A stretch of 37,919 nt of DNA from the NCBI GenBank assembly GCA_903844155.1, contig CAIMSU010000249.1, forward strand, positions 1 to 37,919. The letters run 5' to 3'. Below, one piece after another: positions 25,137 through 33,387 of the stretch. Numbering within the stretch: position 1 is the first letter of the stretch; every line of letters begins with the position of its first letter. This DNA is from an uncultured Pseudomonadota bacterium. GTDB taxonomy: Bacteria; Myxococcota_A; UBA796; SXON01. The notes below the pieces were generated by a model, which saw nothing but the letters and a program-made list of their open reading frames with translations, had not been told where the DNA came from and ran no database searches. The translations under genes were made by a program, and so were the position numbers.

Positions 25137-25637
25137 CTACGTTGGTTTGCGCGGGCCCGGCCAACTTCGCGACCGGTGAGTAATAAGTCCCCACGTGTCG
25201 TCGTAGCGATCGTACACAGTTTCGGCAACGGTGAAGGTCGCTTTGAAGTCCTCCACGATGCCGATCTGGTCCCAGCCCCAGGCGCGCTCGTCGCCGAGAA
25301 TGAAGGCTCCGCCTCCGGACGGACTGGCGATGCAAGCGTCGACCAGCTGGCGACGAACCTCCGGGTCCACATCGGCGAACTCCAGCCGGTCCCCCTCCAT
25401 GGGGAAATCCAGCTTCTTCGCCAGTGACAAGACGGACTCCGCCCGTGCAGCGTGGAGCATCCAGAGCAGCAAGCCGTCCTCCATGATCGTGTCGGGCCGG
25501 GCTGGAATCCAGACCCGCTCGGGCTTCTTGGATTTGCCGCTGAGGGACAGCGCCCAGCCGGGCCTGTCGTTGCCGCCGCAAGCGAGGCGCGGCCCGTCGG
25601 TGCCAAGCACGGTGATCAGGAGAATGCCGTCCGCCAT
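25137..25637 (-). CDS. Hypothetical protein, 166 aa
   Basis: ATG 25637 shares a base with the stop of the upstream gene (TGATG), so translation is coupled. The product starts MADGILLITVLGTDGPRLAC and contains LSLSGKSKKPERVWIPARPD, HAARAESVLSLAKKLDFPME and a late GAFILGDERAWGWDQIGIVE. It is a soluble mixed alpha/beta protein that I do not recognise. Coupling to the tandem cyclotransferase-like protein suggests a shared role. Confidence 0.6.
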   Translation of the reverse strand: MADGILLITVLGTDGPRLACGGNDRPGWALSLSGKSKKPERVWIPARPDTIMEDGLLLWMLHAARAESVLSLAKKLDFPMEGDRLEFADVDPEVRRQLVDACIASPSGGGAFILGDERAWGWDQIGIVEDFKATFTVAETVYDRYDDTWGLITHRSRSWPGPRKPT

Positions 25638-27391
25638 CAAGTGCCTCGTCGGTGCGATGTAGGAGTAACCCCTGTAATGCCCGCGCTCGTGATGTAGGCG
25701 CACGCCTCCACCGCGCCGCCGGGCAAGACCATCCCGATTTCGAGGGTCGCGCCCCGCTGGAGCGTCCCGGCGTCATCGTGTTCGCGCCAGGAGAGGATGA
25801 CAGCGGCGGAGTTGCCACCCCGCGCGTTCGCGTAGGCCAGCCGCCACTCGCGCTCACACCAGATGTCGACACCCGTTTGGGTCACCGTGTGTTCGCGCAC
25901 CGCTGCCGCGAAAGCCTCAGCCTCCGAGTCGAGCACGATGCCCGCCAGGCGGTCGGCGACCTCCCTGAACGCGGGGGGCAGCGCTGCCACGCCGATCGGG
26001 CGCCATGCGCTCTTTTCCACATCCGACTCGATGGGGTGCCCGAACTCGTCCTCCTCGTACGCCACCTCCGCGCTTCTTTCCGGACGATCGAGGTCGACAT
26101 GGTCGCCCCCGTGCGTCTCTGCCGGCGCCGCGGCCCGCGCTCGGGCCGCGAGGCGTTCGACGTCGCCCCGCTCGGCCGCGGCCGGGCACGTGAAGCTCGC
26201 GGTTGTCCGCACCACACGGGGAAACTCGTGCGACGCCCGCTCCATGCCGTCGATCGCGGCGACGAGGGTCTCCCGCTCCGTCGGCGTCGGGTTGCGCGCG
26301 TGGTGCGCGATGACCGCGTCCACCGCCGCGGGGGCATCCCACCCCCACCCGGAGATGAGCCAAGCCAACGCTGCAGCGTGCGGGGTGACCGCGATGGGGT
26401 CGCTGGAGTGTGTCCAGGAGATGCGATCCTCAGGTACGGGGCCGTCGGCCACGTAGACGTCCTGACCGCGCCAGTGGATGTTCCCGACGGCGTCCGGGGA
26501 AGGCAGCGGGCGGGGTTCGGCGCCCGCTGCGGCAACCTCGGCGCGAAGCCGCCGGAATGCGTCGGCGGTGGGATCACTCGTAGGTCGCACATGCCGCGCG
26601 CGCCAGGACCCGCACGGGATGAGCCTGCCGACGCCCTCCGGTCCGGCCCACAGCCAAGCCCAGGCCGGAACCGGTTCACACATCGGGACATCCACCTCGA
26701 CGAAGCCGCGCTCGAACAGAGAGCCCCTGACGCCCCACCCACGGAACCCCTCCACCTCGTCGAGCCTCGCGAAAGTGCGATCCACATCGCCGAGTTCGAC
26801 GAGCTCGCCCTGCACCCAGCCGTCTCCGCGCATCAACCCCGGGTAGGAGCCGAGGTCGAGCAAGCGCCCCCGGGCGCGGGCTGGCCTCACGACCGCCCCG
26901 CGCACGAGCGCGTCCCGGCACTCACCGCGGAGTAGGGTCCCGTACACGAAGAGAGGTCGAGTCTGTGAGACGGCACCGGCGGCCGCGAGGTCGAGCGGCC
27001 TCGGATCGAACCCGAGGCACCGATAGGCGCCCCGCACAAGATCGAGGTACTCGGGCGAGGGCGGAACGAACGGCTCAGGCGAAACGACGACGTAGATGAA
27101 AGCGAACTCGCGAGAGCCGTCGTCGAGCAGGACCACCACCCGTACGCGGCGGTAGGCACCGGAGCGTACACCCTCCTGAGTGTCGAGCACATCGAGGTTG
27201 TCAACGTCGTAGAGCACCCCTCGAACGGCGGAGCCCAGCGCGTGCAGCACGTCGAGCACGCCGCCTTTCCAGTTCACCGACCGGCGCGTGAAAGCGAGGC
27301 GGTGGTCCGGCAGCGATGCCACTGCCACGTGGCGAAGGCCGGCCTTCGAGCGGGAGGGATTGAGATTAGAACCGTAGGCGAAATACCGCAT
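25637..27391 (-). CDS. Tandem gamma-glutamylcyclotransferase-like protein with C-terminal extension, 584 aa
   Basis: ATG 27391 has GGAG upstream; the product starts MRYFAYGSNLNPSR. Two GGCT/AIG2-like domains are visible. The first (~1-130) has YGSNL and the acidic LDTQEGV position. The second (~150-265) has PLFVYGTLLRGE and LDEVEGF. In this family the YG(S/T)-L loop binds substrate and the Glu is catalytic, giving 5-oxoproline from gamma-glutamyl compounds or opening isopeptide-like bonds. Both sites look intact. Residues ~270-584 are unrecognised, with WLISGWGWDAPAAVDAVIAH and RNPTPTERETLVAAI segments. A double GGCT with such an extension is unusual. It may act on a peptide or modified protein from its neighbours. 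Confidence 0.7.
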   Translation of the reverse strand: MRYFAYGSNLNPSRSKAGLRHVAVASLPDHRLAFTRRSVNWKGGVLDVLHALGSAVRGVLYDVDNLDVLDTQEGVRSGAYRRVRVVVLLDDGSREFAFIYVVVSPEPFVPPSPEYLDLVRGAYRCLGFDPRPLDLAAAGAVSQTRPLFVYGTLLRGECRDALVRGAVVRPARARGRLLDLGSYPGLMRGDGWVQGELVELGDVDRTFARLDEVEGFRGWGVRGSLFERGFVEVDVPMCEPVPAWAWLWAGPEGVGRLIPCGSWRARHVRPTSDPTADAFRRLRAEVAAAGAEPRPLPSPDAVGNIHWRGQDVYVADGPVPEDRISWTHSSDPIAVTPHAAALAWLISGWGWDAPAAVDAVIAHHARNPTPTERETLVAAIDGMERASHEFPRVVRTTASFTCPAAAERGDVERLAARARAAAPAETHGGDHVDLDRPERSAEVAYEEDEFGHPIESDVEKSAWRPIGVAALPPAFREVADRLAGIVLDSEAEAFAAAVREHTVTQTGVDIWCEREWRLAYANARGGNSAAVILSWREHDDAGTLQRGATLEIGMVLPGGAVEACAYITSAGITGVTPTSHRRGT

Positions 27392-27418
27392 GGGGAGCTC
27401 CGTTGTGCCTCCCAAATG

Positions 27419-28447
27419 TCACCCGCCGATTGTGACCGGGTTGTGACGTCCTCGCAGCCAGTGCTCGTGGACTGCCCCGTGGATGTTCAGGCCTGGTCCC
27501 AGCGTGATCCCCGCCTTCAGCGAGCCGCACAACACCTCGTCACGCGAGCGACCGGAGCATGTCGCCAGCATTTGCCGAATGCGCTTGAGCGCCGCGCGAA
27601 AGGACCCGTCAGTTGTTTTCGCCCCGACGGCCCGGAGCAGCTCCCGATCCCTGTGACGCACCCCGTCCAGTGCCGCGACAAGCACCCGAGCATCACCTGG
27701 GGCGACGGGCTCCCATCCCACCGACCGCGTCCACCTCTTCGCGTCGGCCGCGACCCTCGGGACGCGGAACAGCAGTATGTCGTCGCCTCGGTCGGCGAGC
27801 CCGTCGAGTTCCTCGGTGGCGAAGGCCCAGGTCACCCTACGCTGCGGGAGCGAGGGATCCGGCCCGAGCAGGATGGCATGCTCGCCGCGGTCGAACGGCT
27901 CCACGCCGGCGCCGAACCCTTCCAGGTCGGCGTAGGCGCCCCCCAGGAAGAGGGTCGCCAGCTCCAGTAGGTTGAAGGCTGAGGTCTGCACGGGCACCTC
28001 GCGTAGCAGCTGGTCCTCCGTGTACGGGCCCCGCCGCTCGGCGCAGGCCAACAGGCGCGCCTGCTTCGTCGCGAGCGCGAGTTTCTCGTCGATCGCCGCC
28101 CGATTCCCTGGCCCGACCACCGCCCGCAGGCGCGCGAGCGCTGCCAACCGATACACCGCTGCCCGCGGCGCGAGCGTCGGCGACAACATCGCCAGGGCGA
28201 GCATCTCTTCTACGGCAGCGAGCTCCTCGGCGGAACGTGCTGAACGGAAGCGCAGCAGGGCGAGGCGGTAGCGGACGAGCGCCACCGCCGGCGTGCTGCA
28301 CTCGGCTGGCGTCGTGGCCAGCGACAGCGCGCCCTCGAGGATCTCAACGGCCTGCGTGCCTGCCCCAGCCGTGAGCTTTTCGGACACGGCCCGATCGAGC
28401 AGATCGAGGACCTGCAAGCGGCGGTGGTCGGCGTCTGCGGCGTTCAT
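27419..28447 (-). CDS. Hypothetical helical-repeat protein, 342 aa
   Basis: ATG 28447 follows GGAGTGGAGGT; the open frame extends upstream but that part is Arg/Ser/Pro-rich and non-coding in character. Residues ~1-150 are a series of paired helices (LQVLDLLDRAVSEKL, AVALVRYRLALLRFRSARSA, YRLAALARLRAVVG), like TPR-type repeats. The C-terminal half is mixed, with VTWAFATEELDGLADRGDDI, DARVLVAALDGVRHRDRELL and LRGRHNPVTIGG at the end. I do not recognise it. It lies 27 nt upstream of the tandem GGCT gene and probably heads that three-gene operon. Confidence 0.6.
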   Translation of the reverse strand: MNAADADHRRLQVLDLLDRAVSEKLTAGAGTQAVEILEGALSLATTPAECSTPAVALVRYRLALLRFRSARSAEELAAVEEMLALAMLSPTLAPRAAVYRLAALARLRAVVGPGNRAAIDEKLALATKQARLLACAERRGPYTEDQLLREVPVQTSAFNLLELATLFLGGAYADLEGFGAGVEPFDRGEHAILLGPDPSLPQRRVTWAFATEELDGLADRGDDILLFRVPRVAADAKRWTRSVGWEPVAPGDARVLVAALDGVRHRDRELLRAVGAKTTDGSFRAALKRIRQMLATCSGRSRDEVLCGSLKAGITLGPGLNIHGAVHEHWLRGRHNPVTIGG

Positions 28448-28824
28448 ACCTCCACTCCTATCGCCCCGTCGCCGAGGACGGGCGCGCTTGCCAGCCGCGG
28501 GGCTGCCGTGCCGGCGCACCGCGGACGCGCTTTCCAGCTTTGGCGGCCCGGGATGTTGAACGGTCCCAGCTGAGGCACCGCCCAGCTTGGGCCCTACGGA
28601 CGGTTTCGTCGTCCGGCGCCGTGAGCGCCTCAGCCGGGATCTCGGAACGAGGGTGACGAGGCGTTTTAGGGAGCTATTTTGCGGGCCGTGTGCGTTTTTT
28701 GACCTGAAACCCTGCGTGACAGGCCGTCTGGAAGGGGCCGCCGTGCTGCACCCGTCGGTCAGTCGCAGCGCCACACCGCCTGCGCGTACGTCCCGGACAG
28801 CTGCCCGGAGCGGTCACGGTGCTG
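28448..28824. other. Intergenic region, no gene seen
   Basis: This 377-nt divergent gap holds no supported gene. It contains an imperfect hairpin around CGGACGGTTTCGTCGTCCGG (28605-28624) and a T-rich patch (28687-28697). Promoters for the minus operon starting at 28447 should lie here, but I cannot point to one. Confidence 0.4.
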
Positions 28825-29030
28825 CGTTTCTTGATGCCACCTGTTTCGATTCAACAGAAACGTGACGTGTTAAGAAACGGCCGTCTGCCGCGAGGGGTAG
28901 CCGCGCTCCCGCGGCTGCTCCCACCACGTTTCTTGACGCCTTCTGTTTCGGTGCTATAGAAACACGATGCTTTCAGAAACGGCCATCCTCCGCGAGGGGT
29001 ACGACGCTCTCCAGGGGCTGCTCCCGCCGG
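28825..29030 (+). repeat. Tandem ~101-bp duplication of promoter and gene start
   Basis: 28825-28925 and 28927-29030 align over their whole length: CGTTTCTTGA(T/C)GCC at the left, paired GTTTC/GAAAC elements, AGAAACGGCC(G/A)TC, CCGCGAGGGGTA, and GGCTGCTCCC at the right. The second copy includes the real promoter and first ~20 codons of the AbiEi-like gene. The first copy has lost the -10 element and the ATG, and its frame is shifted, so it is not a functional start. Confidence 0.7.
28933..28966 (+). promoter_or_regulatory. Strong promoter with overlapping operator, probably leaderless
   Basis: TTGACG (28933-28938) and TATAGA (28955-28960) are 16 nt apart, close to the sigma-70 consensus. The inverted repeat TGTTTC (28944-28949) and GAAACA (28959-28964) overlaps the -10 box, an ideal repressor position. 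Transcription should start about 7 nt after the -10, at or next to ATG 28967, so the transcript is probably leaderless; indeed no ribosome site precedes the ATG. AbiEi antitoxins are known to repress their own operon through inverted repeats. Confidence 0.65.
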
Positions 29031-30010
29031 GATGGAGCTGTTCCAGTGTCGCAGAGCGGCGAGGTTCGGACCCTCAGGTGGCCCTCCGATCACCAGACGA
29101 TGTCGTCGCTGAGTTGGTTGTGGAGGCGAAACGCCGGGTACCGCTCGGGGTGATCCCGCAGGTGCGCGCCGCGCTCTCCCGGGCGGCGACCGCGACGCCC
29201 CTGCTGGTCGCAGGCTGGCTGAGCCCCCTTTCCCGAGCCGAACTGACGGCCGTGGGGATCAACTACCTCGACCTGACCGGGAACGTAGACCTCCGGCTGG
29301 ACCGCCCTGGCCTCTACATCCACACGAGCGGTGCTGACCGCGACCCGGAGCCGGCGTCGTCCACCCTCGCCAGCCTGAAGGGAGCGGGGGCGGCCCGGGC
29401 GGTTCGAGCGCTCGCTGACTTCATGCCGCCCTATGGCGTGCGCCAGCTGGCGGAGGCGTCGGGTGCATCCGCGCCGGTCCTGTCGCGAGTGCTGGCACTG
29501 GTCGAGCGCGAGGGGCTCGTCACCAGAGGCACACGCGGTGCCGTTGAGACCGTCGCGTGGGCGAACGTGCTGCGCCGCTGGGGGGAGGACTACGGCTTCC
29601 AGCGGTCTCATCGGGCAGTTCCCTGCCTGGAGCCGCGCGGAATCTCGGCCCTGACCCGAAAGTTGCTGATCTCCTCAGGTTCGTGGGCAGCGACGGGAAC
29701 GATGGGGGTACCGCCCGGGGTGGCCGTGGTCCCGGTGCAGCTGGCGACCGTGTATGTCGAGTCGCCCGAGCGGAGCGCCGCGGCGCTTGGACTCAAGATC
29801 GTGGAGTCTGGAGCTAACGTGGTCCTCGTGGAGCCTGCCGACGCTGGTGTGTACGCCCGGAGCTTGCGCGGCGACGATGGCATCGTCCGGTGTGCCCCGA
29901 GTCAGGTGTACGCGGACCTGCTTACCGGCCCCGGGCGAGGATCGGCCGAGGCGGCGGCGCTGATGGAATGGATGGAGGCGAACGAGAGCGCATGGAGACG
30001 GAGAGCATGA
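28967..30010 (+). CDS. AbiEi-family antitoxin-like regulator, 347 aa
   Basis: ATG 28967 lies just after a strong promoter. The N-terminal part has an endonuclease-like pattern (VVAELVVEAKRRV), followed by YLDLTGNVDLRLDRPGLYIH, which is characteristic of the high-GC AbiEi-type family. A winged helix-turn-helix follows at ~155-185 (YGVRQLAEASGASAPVLSRV then LALVEREGLV). The C-terminal part (ATVYVESPERSAAALGLKIV, PSQVYADLLTGPGRG) fits the same family. In type IV toxin-antitoxin systems AbiEi neutralises the AbiEii nucleotidyltransferase and represses the operon. The gene overlaps the toxin remnant by 4 nt (ATGA). Whether the N-terminal DxK-like site is active is unknown. Confidence 0.8.
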   Translation: MLSETAILREGYDALQGLLPPGWSCSSVAERRGSDPQVALRSPDDVVAELVVEAKRRVPLGVIPQVRAALSRAATATPLLVAGWLSPLSRAELTAVGINYLDLTGNVDLRLDRPGLYIHTSGADRDPEPASSTLASLKGAGAARAVRALADFMPPYGVRQLAEASGASAPVLSRVLALVEREGLVTRGTRGAVETVAWANVLRRWGEDYGFQRSHRAVPCLEPRGISALTRKLLISSGSWAATGTMGVPPGVAVVPVQLATVYVESPERSAAALGLKIVESGANVVLVEPADAGVYARSLRGDDGIVRCAPSQVYADLLTGPGRGSAEAAALMEWMEANESAWRRRA

Positions 30011-30240
30011 GTCTGGATCCGGAGTACATCCTGGCGCGACGGGTCCTGCTCGACGCGCTCTCCGCGCTTGGTCCCCAACGAGAGGCCGTCGTCCTCGTCG
30101 GTGCGCAGGCCATCTACCTTCAAGTCGGCGAAGCCGACCTTGCAGTCCCGGTGATGACCACGGACGGCGACCTCCCCCGGCGGGCGCCGGCTGATCGCGG
30201 CGCACAACGGCAGAAGTGGCGCGGAAGCATCTGGACTTGA
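30007..30240 (+). pseudogene. Truncated AbiEii-like nucleotidyltransferase toxin
   Basis: ATG 30007 overlaps the antitoxin stop (ATGA), the expected toxin position. The first ~55 residues match the family: ARRVLLDALSALGPQREAVV, LVGAQAIYLQVGEADLAV and TTDGDL, the nucleotidyltransferase entry region. The frame then becomes unrelated (PRRAPADRGAQRQKWRGSIW) and stops at 77 residues, where the family usually has about 250 or more. Another frame just downstream reads GRSGAEASGLETPDMGGPAA, which could be a displaced later part of the toxin, implying an internal deletion. The catalytic domain is incomplete, so no active toxin is expected. Confidence 0.7.
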
Positions 30241-30318
30241 GACTCCCGACATGGGCGGGCCGGCGGCTTGGCCCTCGCCTCCGTTGCGCGCGTGCCCGAC
30301 GTCGTCCACGCAGCCGAG

Positions 30319-30412
30319 ATTGGGCGGAACTCCAATCCGCTCGGCCCAATAAAATTGCCTATATTCGGTTAGTTAGCCCGTTCGATTAGGCCAGCTTTTG
30401 GTCCGATTGGGC
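30319..30412. repeat. ATTGGGC inverted and direct repeats in an AT-rich patch
   Basis: ATTGGGC (30319-30325) pairs with GCCCAAT (30344-30350) across 18 nt, followed by AAAATT. A further GATTGGGC occurs at 30405-30412. The patch around 30350-30400 is AT-rich compared with the window. It lies between the convergent toxin remnant and the AlbA_2 gene, so it may end transcription or mark a deletion scar. Confidence 0.4.
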
Positions 30413-30419
30413 TTTGGAA

Positions 30420-32213
30420 TCACGCCGACGCACCGCCGGACCGAGCAGCCGAAGGGTACCAGCGCGCCGCTCGCGTCTTGCCTTCGCATCGAATGTCGGC
30501 GCCCTCACTCATCTCCCTCAACAGGGCCTTGATCTGATCATGAGTCAAGCTCGGCAGGACCTGAACAAACTCCTCCATGCGGCTGCCGGTTGAAGCGTTC
30601 GCCCGAATGTGTTTTAGGAGCAGCGCCTTGTTTGTGTCCCGGTCCAGGCCGAGTTTCCGGGTATAGGAGCCTTTTTCGCCCAGAAAGGCGTGAAATCTCT
30701 GGGAGAGGATGTACCGGGCCCCGCGCCCGCGACCGACGGCCTCCACGATCTTGCGGTCGTGCAGGTACCGGAGCGCCTCCTTCAGGGAAGGTGGCAGCGG
30801 CTGCTCCCTGTGGAGCAGATCGAGGACGAGAAAGTGCTCCGTCGAGAACGCCGCCACGTCGTTCGCACCGATCTCTTCGAGGAACCGGAGTAGGCGTGGA
30901 TCGCGCACTGTTCCGGGCAGGTGAACCGCGACCTGCGTGTCGTCCGTGCCGCCGAACTCCGGCAAGGACTTCCCGTTCCGGATGCACTCCTCGTAGATGC
31001 GGTTCATCCCTTGTCCTGCGCGCTCCACGAGCCCGCATCGCTGGAAAGCGTCGGCCAGCCGCCGGTTGCGAGGAAACTGCCGAAAGAGAATGTTCTCCAG
31101 TGTGATTCCCGGCGGGAGCCCCCCTGGACTGTCCACCTCAAGCTCGCGTGGGTACTGCCGGACCCATACCGACGCTTGGCTGCGGTAGTCGCGGTGAGCC
31201 ACCGCGTTCAGCACGGCCTCACGGACGGCCGCCTCGTGAAACGTGGGCACCGGGAACACGAAGAGCCCGACTTGAAAATGCTGAAGATCGTTCCGGAGGT
31301 TGATGGTGGTCCACAGCTGATCGAACCAGAGGAAGAAGCCCGCACGGAAGTCCTCGCGCTGCTGCGCGGGACCAGTCGCCCGGGAGGACCGGTATTCGAA
31401 GACGACCTCTGCGTTCGCCAAATACCGCCCGAGTGCGCCGTGGGTGCCGAACAGGATGAGCGCGGCGTGGGTGAGCCGGCCGTCCATCAGCAGTTCGGCG
31501 TCCTCAAGGAGCCGCGCATCGCTGAGCTCGGCAAGCGCGCCGTTTCCGCTCTTGCGAATCCACGCATCGCGGAACACCCGGATCGCCGCGGGGTCGAGTT
31601 CGGCCATGGTCGCGCCGGGGCATGGCGTCGCGGTGTAGTCTGGCTCCGCCTCCTCGAAGATGCGCTTGAGCATGTCCGGCGTCATCGGCTTCAGGCTTTC
31701 GCCGGCCCGCATCCAGTATGCGCCCTTGACTGCGATCGGCACGCCTCGCGGGCGACCAGGAACCTCGAACACCAGCACGCGCCCGGACGGATGGGCGACC
31801 TCAAAAACGTCGACCCGGAGGCCGAGGCGTTCGCAGAGCCCGAGCTTCACACGGTCCAGCACGTCAAAGGCCGTGCTGCCTACCACTCGGCGCGGGACGC
31901 GATCCGTCACGCCGAACAGCACCCGGCCCCCGCCTTCATTCGCCAGCGCCGCGCAGTACTGAACGAGCTCCTCAAAGTGAAAGTTCGTCCTGGCCTCCTT
32001 GAACTCAAGATGCTCGCTCTCGCGAGCGAGGAGGAGGTCGTCGATGTCGTCTGGGGTCAACACGTTGTGGGGGCTCGACTCGCAAGCCGGGTCGGCGGCG
32101 GCGGGGAGGTCCGGGAAATGGCGGCCGAAAGCGACATGCTCGAACTGTCTAACCAGCCCGACTACTCGACCCCGATCCGTTACGCGGGGCGCATGGTCCG
32201 CGTGGCCCGTCAT
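30420..32213 (-). CDS. AlbA_2/Schlafen-type protein with HATPase-like domain, 597 aa
   Basis: ATG 32213 is the first start; GTG 32063 (SPHNVLTPDDID context) is a plausible later one since neither has a good ribosome site. The AlbA_2 domain is clear: LLLARESEHLEFKEARTN, CAALANEGGGRVLFGV, then PVYWMR-like KGAYWMRAGES. The second conserved part has FHEAAVREAVLNAVAHRDY, the divergent ATP-binding motif of this COG2865-type family, and GLPPGITLEN, GLVERAGQGMNRIYEE. The C-terminal ~150 residues look like winged helices. The AlbA_2 fold is shared with Schlafen tRNA nucleases and is frequent in defence islands as regulator or effector. Whether this one is a nuclease or regulator is not decided by sequence. 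Confidence 0.8.
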   Translation of the reverse strand: MTGHADHAPRVTDRGRVVGLVRQFEHVAFGRHFPDLPAAADPACESSPHNVLTPDDIDDLLLARESEHLEFKEARTNFHFEELVQYCAALANEGGGRVLFGVTDRVPRRVVGSTAFDVLDRVKLGLCERLGLRVDVFEVAHPSGRVLVFEVPGRPRGVPIAVKGAYWMRAGESLKPMTPDMLKRIFEEAEPDYTATPCPGATMAELDPAAIRVFRDAWIRKSGNGALAELSDARLLEDAELLMDGRLTHAALILFGTHGALGRYLANAEVVFEYRSSRATGPAQQREDFRAGFFLWFDQLWTTINLRNDLQHFQVGLFVFPVPTFHEAAVREAVLNAVAHRDYRSQASVWVRQYPRELEVDSPGGLPPGITLENILFRQFPRNRRLADAFQRCGLVERAGQGMNRIYEECIRNGKSLPEFGGTDDTQVAVHLPGTVRDPRLLRFLEEIGANDVAAFSTEHFLVLDLLHREQPLPPSLKEALRYLHDRKIVEAVGRGRGARYILSQRFHAFLGEKGSYTRKLGLDRDTNKALLLKHIRANASTGSRMEEFVQVLPSLTHDQIKALLREMSEGADIRCEGKTRAARWYPSAARSGGASA

Positions 32214-32506
32214 CCGGTGACGAGATCACGGCGTCATGCGTCGCCCTGCCGATCATCGCGTCCACCTCCGCCCAGGTCGCCGCCCCCTCTGCGACCACCG
32301 GAGGGGCCCGCAGCTTGTCGCCCTCTGCGACCCCTCCGTGTAGCGCCGGGGACAGCTGCTCCGCCATCAGCACCTTGCAGCCAACCCTGAGGCGCTCACC
32401 AAAACCAGTCCCGGGTCTGCTCCCGCCGGCCTCCTCGCCGACGATCGGCTCTCAAAACTGGTTGAAACCCCCGCCGCGCCCCCGAAAACCGGCGAATGCC
32501 CCCCCC

Positions 32507-32671
32507 TTTCAGCCCCGACATCACTTTCAGCGGCGTCCTACAGGGCCGCCGCCCTCACCGACAGCACGCCTTTCAGCGATCCCTCTGGCACCTACAGCCC
32601 CGCACCCTCGCTCCTACAGCACCAAGCGACTCGCCAGCAGCGGCGTACAGCCCCGTGTCCGGGGTCTACAC
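32507..32671. repeat. Cluster of CTACAGC / CTTTCAGC boxes
   Basis: Related heptamers occur at 32507 (TTTCAGC), 32525, 32538 (CTACAGG), 32560 (GACAGCA), 32571, 32592, 32614, 32646 (GTACAGC) and 32666 (CTACACC), spaced roughly 12-32 bp, all in one orientation. More copies lie at 33258, 33286, 33311 (inverted) and beside the att site at 34981 and 35094 (inverted). They resemble arm-type or accessory-factor sites of a tyrosine recombinase. The rest of the 657-nt stretch 32214-32870 shows no supported gene. Confidence 0.45.
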
Positions 32672-32870
32672 CGCCCCATCGTTCGGCACCCGTGGACCAA
32701 CCACCCCGCGGCCGTCGCCAACAACCTCGGGTCCAGAGCCGCTGCACGCGCCCCAGCGTGCTTTTTCAGAAGCAGAACCGAAGCAGGCGCGGGGCTCGGT
32801 ACGAGCATGCATTCCCAGGCAGCCCGTGCAACCACTCGACACTCTCTCCCAGACCCCGCCGCCCGAGCTC

Positions 32871-33107
32871 ATGTGGCTCAGCACGATGGAGGCGGCGCGG
32901 CTGCTCCGGGTCAATCGCAAGACCCTCGATGCGCTGAGCCGGTTCGACGTGTCGGGCGGCCCCGTGGATGTCGGCCTGGGTGCGCGGAGGATGCTCCGCT
33001 GGCCAGCGCACGGCCTCGCCGAATGGCTGACATCGGCCCGTCGCGCCCGCCCGAGGAGTCTGGCGCGGGCGGAGCCCTTCACCGTCGACCCCGTCGCGCG
33101 CCCGTAG
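32871..33107 (+). CDS. Small excisionase-like HTH protein, 78 aa
   Basis: ATG 32871 starts MWLSTMEAARLLRVNRKTLD, a MerR/excisionase-type helix-turn-helix, followed by SGGPVDVGLGARRMLRWPAH and GLAEWLTSARRARP, the usual wing and helix. The frame is open far upstream but that stretch overlaps the repeat boxes and looks non-coding; GTG 32826 is an alternative. No ribosome site stands out. It shares the GGPVD(V/I)G feature with the HTH gene at 33388. It probably binds DNA in excision or regulation of the element. Confidence 0.55.
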   Translation: MWLSTMEAARLLRVNRKTLDALSRFDVSGGPVDVGLGARRMLRWPAHGLAEWLTSARRARPRSLARAEPFTVDPVARP

Positions 33108-33144
33108 TCCTCCACCGCAACCCCGAACCAGCGTCCCAACCCCG

Positions 33145-33243
33145 ATGTCGCCCCCCACCGCCACCCGCATCTGCACCGACGAGGCTGCTCGTGCGCTCGG
33201 CGTGTCGCGGGACACGATCGACCGGACGATCGCAGAGGCGCCG
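33145..33243 (+). repeat. Partial upstream duplicate of the 33388 HTH gene start
   Basis: 33145-33243 closely matches 33388-33486 (243 bp apart): MSPPTATRICTDEAARALGV against MSPAAPLRICTDEAARVLGV, and SRDTIDR-IAEAP in both. The first copy breaks off before the wing. It is in the same frame as the full gene, so a 198-residue product with two HTH units is formally possible, though the intervening sequence (33244-33387, containing further CTACAGC/TTTCAGC boxes) does not look coding. Confidence 0.6.
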
Positions 33244-33387
33244 CCATGCCAACAACCTACAGCGGTCGGGCGGTTCCCAACCGCGCTTTCAGCGTCTCCG
33301 CGGTTGGATGCTGTAGGCGATTCCAGCGGTTTGTCGCGGACTTCGTCGCTATGTTCGTCGGCGAACCCGCGATCGAGTCCCCCGTCC

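Noticed and set aside
32149-32373. 74-codon minus-strand frame (starts MLMAEQLSPALHGG)
   Set aside because: Part of it looks protein-like, but it overlaps the start of the AlbA_2 gene and lacks a ribosome site or recognisable family.
32507-32671. CRISPR array
   Set aside because: The repeated units are only ~7 bp and irregularly spaced, with no Cas gene nearby.
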